Assembly (NCBI RefSeq): GCF_013365535.1
Contig: NZ_CP053590.1
Location: 5,198,501 to 5,262,500 of the forward strand
Reading direction: 5' to 3'
Length of the DNA stretch: 64,000 nt
Origin: Aquimarina sp. TRL1
Lineage (GTDB): Bacteria > Bacteroidota > Bacteroidia > Flavobacteriales > Flavobacteriaceae
Of this stretch, positions 1 through 9,318 are shown one piece after another (the stretch's first letter is position 1; the number at the start of each line of letters is the position of its first letter). The notes beneath the pieces were generated by a model. The model ran no database searches. It was not told where the DNA came from and worked only from the letters and a program-made list of their open reading frames with translations. The position numbers and the translations under genes are program-made.

Positions 1-86
1 TGCATAATTAATTAATACTTTACTTATAATAAATATTTTAATAAAAAAAGTCTATATTTACACAATCTGTTAAATATGTAACAAAA

Positions 87-731
87 ATGAAGACAATTAC
101 AGATTGTGTACATGATATTTTAAGGCATCAGCCTTTTATAGAGGATGCGTTATCCAGAAACATCATTAACTTTAGTTCGCTAGCTGTAGATTTGCAGCCA
201 CAGGTAGAGAAAGTGATGCGTAAGCCTGTTAAATCAGGATCAATAGTAATGGCCTTACGCCGATATCACCCAAAGCGTATAACAAATACTACAACGCTCA
301 GAAATCTTGGAGATATTACAGTGCGCTCCGGTATTACAGAATATGCTTTTTTAAATTCTAATACTATTTTATCAAGTCAGTCTAACTTATTGAATGATGT
401 GAAAGAAAAATCGAAAACGTATTTCACTTATTCCAGTAATTTTCAAGAAAGCAACATTCTTGTTTCTTCCTCTTTAAAAAATGTTGTAGAAAAGCATTTT
501 AGAGATGAAACTTGTATCTCAGTTACGGATGAATTATCTTCAATTTCAATAGAATTACCCAATGATAATTCTAAAACTATTGGCTTGTACTTCTATATTT
601 TTAAATTGCTTGCTTATGAAGGAATCCCGGTTTTTGAGATGATTTCTACCTCCAATTATTTTACCTTGTTTTTAGAAAAAGAACATGTAAACAAGGCATT
701 CTTACTCATTAATGAGATAAAAGACAATTAA
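87..731 (+). CDS. ACT-like domain protein of unknown role
   Basis: This is a 214-residue soluble protein with no signal peptide or membrane segment. The N-terminal half (about 1-90) looks helical and resembles the short ACT-type proteins that flavobacterial genomes often label aspartate kinase-related. The C-terminal half (about 140-214) has the alternating strand-helix spacing expected of an ACT fold. No kinase catalytic domain is present, so it is not an aspartokinase. A regulatory ligand-binding role is inference. A weak -7-like TATATTTA lies at 53-60, about 27 bases before the ATG, with no matching -33 TTG. The gene converges with the large protease gene across a shared hairpin at 751-788. 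Confidence 0.6.
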   Translation: MKTITDCVHDILRHQPFIEDALSRNIINFSSLAVDLQPQVEKVMRKPVKSGSIVMALRRYHPKRITNTTTLRNLGDITVRSGITEYAFLNSNTILSSQSNLLNDVKEKSKTYFTYSSNFQESNILVSSSLKNVVEKHFRDETCISVTDELSSISIELPNDNSKTIGLYFYIFKLLAYEGIPVFEMISTSNYFTLFLEKEHVNKAFLLINEIKDN

Positions 732-750
732 TATTCTTTATAAAAATAAT

Positions 751-788
751 AAAGCAGAGCACTATTTTAAAATAGCGCTCTGCTTTAT
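751..788. terminator. bidirectional hairpin terminator
   Basis: The arms TAAAGCAGAGC and GCTCTGCTTTA flank an AT-rich inner stem (CTATTTTAAAATAG). This gives one long hairpin between two convergent genes. It lacks a long T tract on either side, but its position suits termination of both transcripts. Confidence 0.7.
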
Positions 789-821
789 CAATATTAATGC
801 AAAAGTCCGTTATTTAAACAA

Positions 822-3800
822 TTAATAAAACATCACCTTTCTCACTTCTTCGTGAGTATCAAAAATTACTTTTATAAAATATACTCCTGATCTTGGGTAT
901 GACCAATTCATCTCCTTTTCTTTATTAAAAGGACCTACTTGCTTTTTAGCTATCAAGGTTCCTTTTATATCAAATAACAACATTTCTTTCATCCTGCTTT
1001 CTCCTCCATAGGTCATCATAAAATTTCCATTGCTTGGATTTGGATAAATCATTACTTCCTCACTGACTGTTAATGTTTTTAATTCTTGTACTGCTATTTG
1101 TTTTGGTCGTAAACCGGAATCACAAATAGTTCTTACATAATATTCATACACTACTCCTGGTTCTAAGGCTTCCAAAAGAATCTCTTTTGTGTCAGAAATA
1201 TACGTATTCCCTTCTCCTCGGGTAAACCCTTTTTTCCCGTATTCAATTTCGAAACTACCTTCTTGTAATTGCTCGTCCCTAATGACGATGATTGCTGTTG
1301 TAGCTGTTATCGTTTTATGCGCCAATAAAACAGGTTGCTCACATAAACTCACGCAAGAAACTGTAGCTTCCCAACCTGTTCCCGATACAGACTCATTTGA
1401 TACAAAAACGAATGTAAGCGCTCCTGTATCATGAGTAGATATAATCGTTTCCGGCTTCGTTGCTGAATAACTTCCTATCAATGGAAATGTCGTATCCGGA
1501 CCATCATAAATATGTAACACATCACAACAATCATCTAACTCAAAAGAGGTAAAGTCGACTTTTACTTTTTCTCCTATATTCATAGGTTGTAGTACGGTTG
1601 TTTCTGTTTCGTTATTACCATAATTCCCATCACTCCCTCCTGAATCATAAAACTGCCCTTCTGAACAAAGAGTTTGATGCGTTTTGAAACGGATCGGACC
1701 TACTTTAGAACTAGTTCCCCCCTGGGTACAATTTCCTCTTACATAGGCTTCATAATATGTGTTTTTATCTAAGCCATTAAGTATTATTTCGGTAGACTCA
1801 CTTGTTACCTTTGTTCCTGTTCCTGCTATAAATCCAGAGGCTCCATATTCTATTTCCCAAGAAGAAGTGGTCTGTTGATTTCCTCTCCATGATAATGTCA
1901 CTTCCTGAATTCCTACAGACATAACCTCCAGATCGGAAGGCGCTTCGCAGCTATTTTGTGAAACACATGAAACTTTTGCTGCCCAACCATCTCGTGTAAC
2001 ACTGCCATCTGATGTAAATACAAACGTTAACGTTCCGCTTTCATGCGTTGATGTTATTTCTCCCGGAGATGTTGTACGATACTCTCCTATCAAAGGATAT
2101 GCACTACTAGGTCCATCATAAATAACCAGCTTATCACAACATCCCTCCAATAGAAACTGTTCAAATACTACTTTGACTTTATCTTCTGCATGATCCGGTA
2201 TTAACACATAGGTTTTATTCTCATTATTCGAATATTCTCCTGATGCTCCCCCTGAATCATAAAAATATTGTTCTCCACATAATTTTACTCCGGTTCTGAA
2301 AGAAAAGAAAGATGCTTCAGTACGCCCAACCGAGCAATTCGCAAAAACATACAGATCATACTCAGAATCTCCAATCAAATTATCTAATTGGATTGTTGGA
2401 ACAACACTAGATAGTACAGTTCCCGTTCCTCTGACAAATCCCGCAGCTCCATACTCTATTTCATAGGAAGTAACCTCATTAGTCACATCCCATTCCAGTT
2501 CGACAGAAGTTGTTTTCATTTCTAACACTCTGATGTTCTCTGGTTTTGTACAATTAGGCTTTGGCTCGCAAAAAACAACCGCATCCCACCCTGCTCCAGT
2601 AACACTACTATCCGAATCAAAAACAAATGTTAATGCGCCTGACTCATGAGAAGATGCAATTTCTCCAGGAGAATTCCCTGAGTATTGTCCTAACAAAGGT
2701 GCATCTGTATTAGGTCCATCATATATTCTCAAATGATCACAGCATTCTTCGAGGTCAAAAGAAAGAAAAGAAACACGTACTCTCTCATCTACAGAAGATG
2801 GCACCATGACCGTCGTCGTTAGTTCATGATTCTTATAATCTCCATCTACTCCTCCTGAATCATAAAAATGATCTCCTCCACAAAAGTCCCCAGCAGTAAC
2901 GACTCCTCGTAACCCTGTAGCAATTCCTCCTCCTGTACAAATAGGTTTTATATAAAAATCGTATAAGGTATTAGATTGCAATCCTTCTACGGTATATGGA
3001 TTAGTCGTCACTGTTATTTTGGTTCCTGTTCCTTGTGTAAATCCGAATTCTCCAAACTCAATTTCCCATTCAGATGCATATATATCATCCCAGCTAAGAT
3101 CTACACTGTTAATTCCAACTCCGGTAGATCTGAAATTTGTCACATCATTACATTTGGTAATAAAAGTAAACACTGCTGAAACCTCAGCACTTCCACAAGG
3201 ATTGGTACTACGAACTCTCCAATAATATGTCGTATTATTCATAAGAGGCTGAGGAGAGAAACTTGTACTTTCTGTTCTAAAACTTTCTATAAGTGTATTA
3301 AAATTACTATCCGATGCTACTTCTATTTCATAAAAATCTACATTACTATTTTCTTCCCACTCTAAGACCGGCTGTAACAGCACTTCTTTTTCTCCATTTG
3401 CAGGACTTATTAAGCCAGATGGAAGAATCCTATTTTCATAGACTTTCAGCTCTTGAATCAATGTTTTTTCTATCCCAGACAGAGAAGTTCCCTTAATTGT
3501 CAATGGGTATGTTCCTTCTCCTAGATTCTCAGTTCCTGATACCGTCACTTTTACAGGTACCTTATTGTTTTGTATCCCTTCTATGGTTACAGGATCAAAT
3601 ACAATTGATAAGCCAGCAGGCGGAGTAACGGCTGAGAAAGTTACTTTTTCCTGAAAGCCAACAAATGTTTGGTAATCTATTGTAAAATCAACAGGAACCC
3701 CTTCACAGGTAACTGTATTATCTGTCTTTTTTGATATTTCAAAATCTGTTGTTTGAATCTTAAAGTCTGCTGTATTGATCGAATAAAATATATTATTGGA

Positions 3801-5702
3801 TGCCCGTACCATTACTCTTGCCGCATCTGCGCCTGCTATATCTGGCACAGTAAGGGTTTCTACTCCATCATTCAGTGTATTATCTACCAGCAAGTGAGGA
3901 TAAGTGCGTCCTCCGTCTACCGACAATAAAATATCTACATTTGCTTCACTTACAGGAGAGACATTCGTATTTGCTACATCCCAGGTAATGACTACTTCTT
4001 CTCCTACATTCCATCGTTCAAATGTTTGCTGAGAAGTAACCATAAAAGGACCTGAAGCTTCATCTACTGTGATGATTTTTTCATCTGTTGCTGTTTGTCC
4101 TCCTGCTATAGCGTTATCTCGTACCGTTAGTTCGAATACCATTGTTCTTGAAACCGCCGGCAAAACTTCCCAGGTAGGGGTTAGATTTCCTTGAATTACA
4201 TCTTCTAATTGCGGCATATAACGTACCGGAGTATCGGTAGGTTGTCTGGATCTAAATAAAGGTCCTACATCCCAGGTAGGTTGTGGTGAAGCCGATGAAA
4301 GAGGATTCTCCGGGTTATTCTGCTCCCAACAATATGTCAGTTGATCTGTTCCATCCCCATCTACTGCTGACCCTTCCAATATAAAGGGGGTAGATTTTGG
4401 TATTGTATAATCATTCCCCGCATTAGCTACAGGGGCAGTATTCCCTGTTGGAATTACTTCTGCGCAATTACTGTTATTAATTGTCCAAATAGCAACATCT
4501 CTAATATCAACATAATTAAAATAATCATCTGGTTCTTGCTGCACATTTGTTGGGCAAATTCCTGCATACCCCATAATACTACTCCCACTTCCAGGTTCTA
4601 CCTCACTGTTATTACCGCTTCGGCAATTAGAACTACTCTGCACATGATATCCTCCAAATTGATGTCCGAATTCATGTGCCACAATCATATTAAAATGATC
4701 TGAATCCGGAGCATTATGTACTGTATAAGCTCCTGCTTTCTTACCATCTGTACAAACACAAGCAATACACCCTGCATTTCCATATACACTTCCTTCTACA
4801 TGAAATAAGTGCCCTACATCATAATTAGCAGATCCAATATTCGGGTGATCATCTATCGTACTTTGCAGCTCGTGTTTAAAACCAAATCTACCAGAATAAG
4901 GATCAGTTCGGGGATCCAAAAATATCAACTCATCGTTTTCAGGGATCATTTGCATTGTCACTCCAAAATCCCTTTCATAAATTCCATTTACTCTATTCAT
5001 AGTTGCAATCATCGCAACTAATACCTTCGCTTTTCTTTCTTGATCATTTATTTCTGTTCCATCTAAAAAAAACTGGGCATACTCTCCACTTACTGACAAT
5101 GCCAACCGATACCTTCTTAAATTCCCATCATCAGCATTTCTATTCGTACTATACCCATGCTGAGGCATTACTTTTTCAAAAGCTTCCGTACTACAATCAA
5201 AATCAGCATCTATTATTTCATTTTTAGTAGAATAGAAGACATGTGTACGTTTATTATGAGGTTTAAAACCAATCGTTGTCTTTCCAGATCTGGAGATCAC
5301 TCCTTTGATTCCTGTATAAGGAGAATAGACAAAACGCACTGTTTCATTCGATCCGTCTAACGACCTTCCTATGTAGCTTTCTATAGACGGAAATTTTTTA
5401 GCCAGTGCCGGATGTAATACGGCTATTTTTTGGATACTGTATTGCTTAGGTGCTCCATACTCATTTGGAAAAACAATAACCTTACTACTTTTTGTTTTTG
5501 AAAATCGATACGGCGTTTGTTCTAACTGTTTTGATAATACACTTCCTTCAATCTCTATGGCTGCGTATTCTGAAGTCGTTATACTTGTTCTCTTAATTCC
5601 TGCCTCTGATGTTTTCCACCATACATTCTGCGCTTGTAATGTGATGAAGGAACTAAAAAAAATGAAACAACAAATGAGGTAACTCGAAGTAATTTTATTC
5701 AT
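822..5702 (-). CDS. secreted reprolysin-like metalloprotease, FN3/CUB modules, type IX sorting domain
   Basis: This is a 1626-residue extracellular zinc protease. A signal peptide (about 1-24, cleaved after AQA-like LQAQ) is followed by a propeptide to about 190 and a metzincin catalytic domain (about 195-415). The zinc motif is H343-E344-xx-H347-xxxxx-H353, and a Met-turn (SIMGYAG) follows. Next come a PKD-like segment with NTAPVANAG, beta-sandwich regions and an FN3-like domain (about 757-850). Then FN3 and CUB domains alternate, with CUBs near 941-1045, 1142-1247 and 1346-1450 and four FN3s around them. A C-terminal domain (about 1545-1626) with YPNPSNG is a type A type IX secretion sorting signal. 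Protein or glycoprotein degradation outside the cell is expected. The exact substrate cannot be read from sequence. The gene is monocistronic. Confidence 0.93.
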   Translation of the reverse strand: MNKITSSYLICCFIFFSSFITLQAQNVWWKTSEAGIKRTSITTSEYAAIEIEGSVLSKQLEQTPYRFSKTKSSKVIVFPNEYGAPKQYSIQKIAVLHPALAKKFPSIESYIGRSLDGSNETVRFVYSPYTGIKGVISRSGKTTIGFKPHNKRTHVFYSTKNEIIDADFDCSTEAFEKVMPQHGYSTNRNADDGNLRRYRLALSVSGEYAQFFLDGTEINDQERKAKVLVAMIATMNRVNGIYERDFGVTMQMIPENDELIFLDPRTDPYSGRFGFKHELQSTIDDHPNIGSANYDVGHLFHVEGSVYGNAGCIACVCTDGKKAGAYTVHNAPDSDHFNMIVAHEFGHQFGGYHVQSSSNCRSGNNSEVEPGSGSSIMGYAGICPTNVQQEPDDYFNYVDIRDVAIWTINNSNCAEVIPTGNTAPVANAGNDYTIPKSTPFILEGSAVDGDGTDQLTYCWEQNNPENPLSSASPQPTWDVGPLFRSRQPTDTPVRYMPQLEDVIQGNLTPTWEVLPAVSRTMVFELTVRDNAIAGGQTATDEKIITVDEASGPFMVTSQQTFERWNVGEEVVITWDVANTNVSPVSEANVDILLSVDGGRTYPHLLVDNTLNDGVETLTVPDIAGADAARVMVRASNNIFYSINTADFKIQTTDFEISKKTDNTVTCEGVPVDFTIDYQTFVGFQEKVTFSAVTPPAGLSIVFDPVTIEGIQNNKVPVKVTVSGTENLGEGTYPLTIKGTSLSGIEKTLIQELKVYENRILPSGLISPANGEKEVLLQPVLEWEENSNVDFYEIEVASDSNFNTLIESFRTESTSFSPQPLMNNTTYYWRVRSTNPCGSAEVSAVFTFITKCNDVTNFRSTGVGINSVDLSWDDIYASEWEIEFGEFGFTQGTGTKITVTTNPYTVEGLQSNTLYDFYIKPICTGGGIATGLRGVVTAGDFCGGDHFYDSGGVDGDYKNHELTTTVMVPSSVDERVRVSFLSFDLEECCDHLRIYDGPNTDAPLLGQYSGNSPGEIASSHESGALTFVFDSDSSVTGAGWDAVVFCEPKPNCTKPENIRVLEMKTTSVELEWDVTNEVTSYEIEYGAAGFVRGTGTVLSSVVPTIQLDNLIGDSEYDLYVFANCSVGRTEASFFSFRTGVKLCGEQYFYDSGGASGEYSNNENKTYVLIPDHAEDKVKVVFEQFLLEGCCDKLVIYDGPSSAYPLIGEYRTTSPGEITSTHESGTLTFVFTSDGSVTRDGWAAKVSCVSQNSCEAPSDLEVMSVGIQEVTLSWRGNQQTTSSWEIEYGASGFIAGTGTKVTSESTEIILNGLDKNTYYEAYVRGNCTQGGTSSKVGPIRFKTHQTLCSEGQFYDSGGSDGNYGNNETETTVLQPMNIGEKVKVDFTSFELDDCCDVLHIYDGPDTTFPLIGSYSATKPETIISTHDTGALTFVFVSNESVSGTGWEATVSCVSLCEQPVLLAHKTITATTAIIVIRDEQLQEGSFEIEYGKKGFTRGEGNTYISDTKEILLEALEPGVVYEYYVRTICDSGLRPKQIAVQELKTLTVSEEVMIYPNPSNGNFMMTYGGESRMKEMLLFDIKGTLIAKKQVGPFNKEKEMNWSYPRSGVYFIKVIFDTHEEVRKVMFY

Positions 5703-5726
5703 AAAATAATTAACATTTTATCACAA

Positions 5727-5754
5727 TAAAGTTACTCTCCAATTATTGACACAA
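5727..5754 (-). promoter_or_regulatory. possible promoter of the metzincin gene
   Basis: Read on the minus strand, TTG is followed by 17 bases and TAACTTTA, close to the flavobacterial TTG-N17-23-TAnnTTTG consensus. It sits about 25 bases before the ATG. The last G of the -7 box is an A, so this is only a candidate. Confidence 0.35.
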
Positions 5755-6029
5755 TAAAGGAAAAACTTATATCATGATAGATATACTGCTATATACAACT
5801 ATAATAAAGTGGGGATACATTGAAAAAATACCCATTGGTATTTTGAGCAAATGTAGTACTGTATTTGTTAAGTTTTAGTTAATAGAAATAACTTTAACTT
5901 TAAAAAAACACCTTCAGTTTTTCATCAAAAAACAAACTTCTTACCTTTTAACTAAAAAACATGAACAAACCTACAAATACCTCCTTGTTACATGAGATTT
6001 ATTTACCAAAACCGTTAAAATTCAAATAA
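5755..6029. other. intergenic remainder between two minus-strand genes
   Basis: Together with the promoter and terminator around it, this forms a 383-base gap without a gene. It is very AT-rich. I see no open reading frame with a credible start, no tRNA-like fold and no repeats beyond A/T tracts. Confidence 0.6.
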
Positions 6030-6059
6030 AAAAAGAGATGAAAAATCATCTCTTTTTTT
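6030..6059 (-). terminator. hairpin terminator after the M13 peptidase gene
   Basis: AAAAGAGATGA and TCATCTCTTTT form a short-loop hairpin. On the minus strand it is followed by a T run, 27 bases after the stop codon of the M13 peptidase gene. Confidence 0.85.
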
Positions 6060-6085
6060 ATTATGTATTGTTAGAATACTGTATT

Positions 6086-8161
6086 CTACCAAATATTTAC
6101 GCGCTTTTCAGGAGCTAAATACATTTTATCTCCTTCTTTGATCCCAAAAGCTTTATAAAATGCCGGCACATTAAGTAGTGGTTGTATTGCTCTCACCTCT
6201 CCTGGAGAGTGCGGATCTGTTTTTATCTGAGTTCTCAATGCATCTTCTCTTATTTTAGTTCTCCATACAGTTGCCCATGACATAAAGAATCGTTGTTCAG
6301 GTGTAAACCCATCGATTTTTTCTGGTCTCCCATTTTCTTTAATATGCATTTGCAGACCATCATATGCTCCTAGAACCCCTCCTAGATCTCCTATATTTTC
6401 TCCTAAAGTAAACTTTCCATTAATATACACACTATCCAGTACTTCAATAGCACTATACTGCTCTGCTAACGCATTACCTCTCTCTGTAAATTTTTTCAGA
6501 TCTTCTGCGGACCACCAGTTTGCCAAATTACCATTTGCATCAAATCGAGCTCCCGAATCATCAAAAGCATGTGATATTTCATGTCCTATTACAGCTCCTA
6601 TTCCTCCATAGTTAACAGCTTCATCTGCAGTATAATTATAGAAAGGTGGTTGTAGAATCGCTGCTGGGAATACAATCTCATTAAACAACGGATTAAAATA
6701 CGCATTAACTGTTTGCGGAGACATTCCCCATTTAGTTCTATCTACCGGCTCTCCTATTTCTTTCATATTTTTTAAGAAAGATCGTTTAGAAACAGCCATC
6801 ATATTTTCAAAAGCAGAGTTCCCTTTTTTCACTTCCAGATTTGAGTAGTCTTCCCACTTATCTGGATATCCGATTTTTACGGTAAACTTATCCAGTTTCT
6901 CAATTGCTTTCGCTTTTGTACTATCACTCATCCACTCTAGCACTTCGATTCTCTTTTGATATGCTTTGATAACATTAGCAATCATTTTTTCTGCTTTTGC
7001 TTTGGCTTCTGGAGGGAATTTTGAATCTACATATAATTGTCCTATTGCTTCTCCTACTGTACCATTAACAATTGCCAAGGCTCTTTCTTCCAATGGTCGT
7101 TGCTTAATCGCCCCGTTTAATGTTTTGCTATAAAAATCCCAATTTGCTTTATTGATTTCTGTAGACAGTGAATTTGTTGAATTATTAAGTGTTGACCATC
7201 TCATCACCGTTTTAAGATCTTCAACTGGTGTAGATTTCAATACATTTTCTAAAGCATCCATATACTTAGGCTGCATTACAATAACGGTATCTAATGTCTT
7301 TTTGATACCAAGGTCTTTGATTAGATCGTTCCAATTAACAGAAGGAGTCATTTTAGTCAATTCTGCGATGGATCTTGGGTTATTAAAATTACGAGTATCT
7401 CTACTTTGTACTTTATCCAATCTCGGAGCTGCTAATTTCGTTTCAATATCAAGAATTACCGCTGCTTTTTTCTTTGCTTCTTCTTCGGTATCTCCTATAA
7501 ATTGCAACATTCTTGTGATGTGATCTACATATTGCCCTCTGATTTCTTTAGACTTTTCATCTTGATCCAGATAATAATCTCTTTCTGGTAAGCCTAAGCC
7601 CCCTGTAGATATATATGGAGCATTTACATTACTATCACTAAGGTTAGGAAAAGATACCAGTCCCAGAAATGGAGCTGAAACTGCTGTTTCTGTAGCTAAT
7701 ACTTTCTGAAGATCAGCGATTGTTTTTATTCCTGCTATTTTATCTAGCGCCGGTTTTAATGGAGTTACTCCTGCTTTATCTCTAGCTTCCGTATCCATTA
7801 GTGATTCAAAAATCAATAATGCCTTGTACTGATCTGTTCCTTCTTTATATTTTCCGCTGGATTTTGCTTCTTTTAAGATCGTTAATACATCATCATCTGT
7901 TTTCTTACGTAATACTCCAAAACCTCCCCACCTGGTTCTATCTTCCGGAATTTCAGTGTTCTTCATCCAATTCCCATTCACATAGTTATAGAAATCAGTT
8001 TTTGGGTCTACACTAGTATCCATGTTTTCCAGTACAATCCCCGGGATTTTCTCTGTTTGAGCTACTGTAGCTGTTTCTTCCTTTACTTGCTCACTTTTTG
8101 TTTCGTTTTTACACCCAACAAATGCCAGTAAAAAAGCAGCTAAATAATAAGTACTTTTCAT
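6086..8161 (-). CDS. M13 family zinc metallopeptidase lipoprotein (neprilysin/PepO type)
   Basis: This 691-residue protein has a lipoprotein signal with lipobox FVGC and Cys17, so it is probably anchored in the cell envelope. The N-terminal lobe (about 45-420) is the M13 N domain. The C-terminal catalytic domain carries H527-E528-I-S-H531, with E588 and D592 in the ENIGDLGG motif as third ligand and supporting residue. The NAYFNP motif and the NIW C-terminus are also typical of the family. M13 enzymes hydrolyse peptides of roughly up to 40 residues, so the expected role is periplasmic or surface peptide trimming. All catalytic residues are intact. It has its own terminator at 6030-6059. Upstream lie 186 bases and then the toxin-antitoxin pair on the same strand. 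Confidence 0.95.
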   Translation of the reverse strand: MKSTYYLAAFLLAFVGCKNETKSEQVKEETATVAQTEKIPGIVLENMDTSVDPKTDFYNYVNGNWMKNTEIPEDRTRWGGFGVLRKKTDDDVLTILKEAKSSGKYKEGTDQYKALLIFESLMDTEARDKAGVTPLKPALDKIAGIKTIADLQKVLATETAVSAPFLGLVSFPNLSDSNVNAPYISTGGLGLPERDYYLDQDEKSKEIRGQYVDHITRMLQFIGDTEEEAKKKAAVILDIETKLAAPRLDKVQSRDTRNFNNPRSIAELTKMTPSVNWNDLIKDLGIKKTLDTVIVMQPKYMDALENVLKSTPVEDLKTVMRWSTLNNSTNSLSTEINKANWDFYSKTLNGAIKQRPLEERALAIVNGTVGEAIGQLYVDSKFPPEAKAKAEKMIANVIKAYQKRIEVLEWMSDSTKAKAIEKLDKFTVKIGYPDKWEDYSNLEVKKGNSAFENMMAVSKRSFLKNMKEIGEPVDRTKWGMSPQTVNAYFNPLFNEIVFPAAILQPPFYNYTADEAVNYGGIGAVIGHEISHAFDDSGARFDANGNLANWWSAEDLKKFTERGNALAEQYSAIEVLDSVYINGKFTLGENIGDLGGVLGAYDGLQMHIKENGRPEKIDGFTPEQRFFMSWATVWRTKIREDALRTQIKTDPHSPGEVRAIQPLLNVPAFYKAFGIKEGDKMYLAPEKRVNIW

Positions 8162-8347
8162 TTTTATACTTTTTGGTTATTTATCTTTAGGTTTGCCTAT
8201 TATTATCTAAGACGTAAGATTCATCAATTCGTTACCATCTATATCCCGTATTTTTTGCTTTTTTCCCTAATCTCTTTGCTAAAAAGCATTTCGATAATCC
8301 TCAAACTACTGCTATCATTTATCTAATGTATTGTCTTTCCAGGACGT

Positions 8348-8803
8348 TTAACGTAGTAAGCGGGTATCAAATGAAAAAGGAGCCACATCTATTAGTTTTA
8401 CCTGTTTAAAATCCGGATGTTCCGGATTAATCAGTAAATTTTGTTCTTTAGGAATAATAATACTAGGAATTTTTAGTCCCAAATGTGTATTATCTGTAAT
8501 CCAGCTCATCGTAAAGTTTTGAACCTCCAAAGGAGGAGGTATTTCATTCCAGTTATCAGGTAAGTCTTCTATTTTAATTTCGGTAATAAGTTCATCAGGA
8601 AGTTCTATAGTAGCTATTTCCATATCGTTGGGAAAATATGCCGCCGGCAAATGTGCTAGTACTTCTAAAGCCGATAAAGCCGCATTGGTACTCGTGTACA
8701 GTACTGCAACACCTTTAGGGTTCCACCTTCCTCCTACAGTTTTTGCTCCTATCCCTGTAAGATCTCGTATATATTTATTCTTAGCTATTCTATAAACCTG
8801 CAT
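8348..8803 (-). CDS. RES domain toxin
   Basis: This is a 151-residue RES domain protein, the toxin of Xre-MbcA-ParS/RES type II modules. Characterised members degrade NAD+, by NADase or phosphorolysis-type activity. The defining residues are visible: R26 in GGRWNPKG, Y36-T37-S38, E47 in SALEVLAHL, and S114 in the IPSIIIP stretch, followed by a typical INPEHPDF. Length and residue set suggest an active enzyme. Its ATG lies two bases after the stop codon of the antitoxin gene, so the two are translationally linked. The adjacent antitoxin gene carries the matching C-terminal domain. Confidence 0.93.
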   Translation of the reverse strand: MQVYRIAKNKYIRDLTGIGAKTVGGRWNPKGVAVLYTSTNAALSALEVLAHLPAAYFPNDMEIATIELPDELITEIKIEDLPDNWNEIPPPLEVQNFTMSWITDNTHLGLKIPSIIIPKEQNLLINPEHPDFKQVKLIDVAPFSFDTRLLR

Positions 8804-8805
8804 TG

Positions 8806-9258
8806 CTATGCAAAAATTCCGTGCTCGATTCGTATTAGTTCTTCATTTAATAACTGAAAACCAAAAGTAGTATCCAATAACTCTTTAGGTTTTTTCATTG
8901 CCAATGCAACATTGGGATGCTCCATCCAGCTTTTGAACTTATTCAGATCTCCAAAGATCTGTTCTCCCTTTGCGTATAATTTAGCTAACTGTAATACCTT
9001 GGCACTTGCCTCTGTACTTAGTTTTTTATTAAGATCATATCGCTGAATGGTTCTCTCTGATAAATAAAGTATCTGCGCCAATTCTTTAATATCAAAATCA
9101 ATTGTTTTAGCCAGATGTAATAATGCTTTCTTATCTATTCCATTCCTGGATAACTCAATAAAGTCATACATGTTCCTAAGTGGTATATCTATATTCAGAT
9201 ACCTCAACATTCCTTTATTTTCTAAGCTAAACATGTCCAACGGCGATACTGCTCCCAT
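8806..9258 (-). CDS. Xre/MbcA/ParS-type antitoxin (DUF2384)
   Basis: This 150-residue protein is the partner of the RES toxin. The central part (about 40-85) has the helix-turn-helix-like segment with LAQILYLSERTIQRY. The C-terminus (about 95-150) is the ParS/MbcA toxin-binding domain with WMEHPNVAL, KPKELLDT and the final ELIRIEHG. In known systems the antitoxin both blocks the RES active site and represses the operon. The gene comes first, with the toxin two bases downstream, the usual order. A perfect palindrome 39 bases upstream of the start is a plausible operator. Confidence 0.93.
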   Translation of the reverse strand: MGAVSPLDMFSLENKGMLRYLNIDIPLRNMYDFIELSRNGIDKKALLHLAKTIDFDIKELAQILYLSERTIQRYDLNKKLSTEASAKVLQLAKLYAKGEQIFGDLNKFKSWMEHPNVALAMKKPKELLDTTFGFQLLNEELIRIEHGIFA

Positions 9259-9296
9259 AACCTTATACTTTTATTGAGACAAAAATACAAAATAAA

Positions 9297-9310
9297 ACGA
9301 CAATTGTCGT
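9297..9310. promoter_or_regulatory. 14-bp palindrome, candidate operator of the toxin-antitoxin operon
   Basis: ACGACAATTGTCGT is a perfect inverted repeat, 39 bases upstream of the antitoxin ATG and nine bases from the end of the patatin gene. A -7-like TATTTTTG (minus strand, 9280-9287) lies between it and the gene. The palindrome would therefore cover the promoter, as expected for autorepression by the Xre domain of the antitoxin. Confidence 0.6.
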
Positions 9311-9318
9311 AAAATATT

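Noticed and set aside
7152..7523. 123-codon plus-strand frame inside the M13 peptidase gene
   Set aside because: It is antisense to a conserved enzyme and has no homology or start context.
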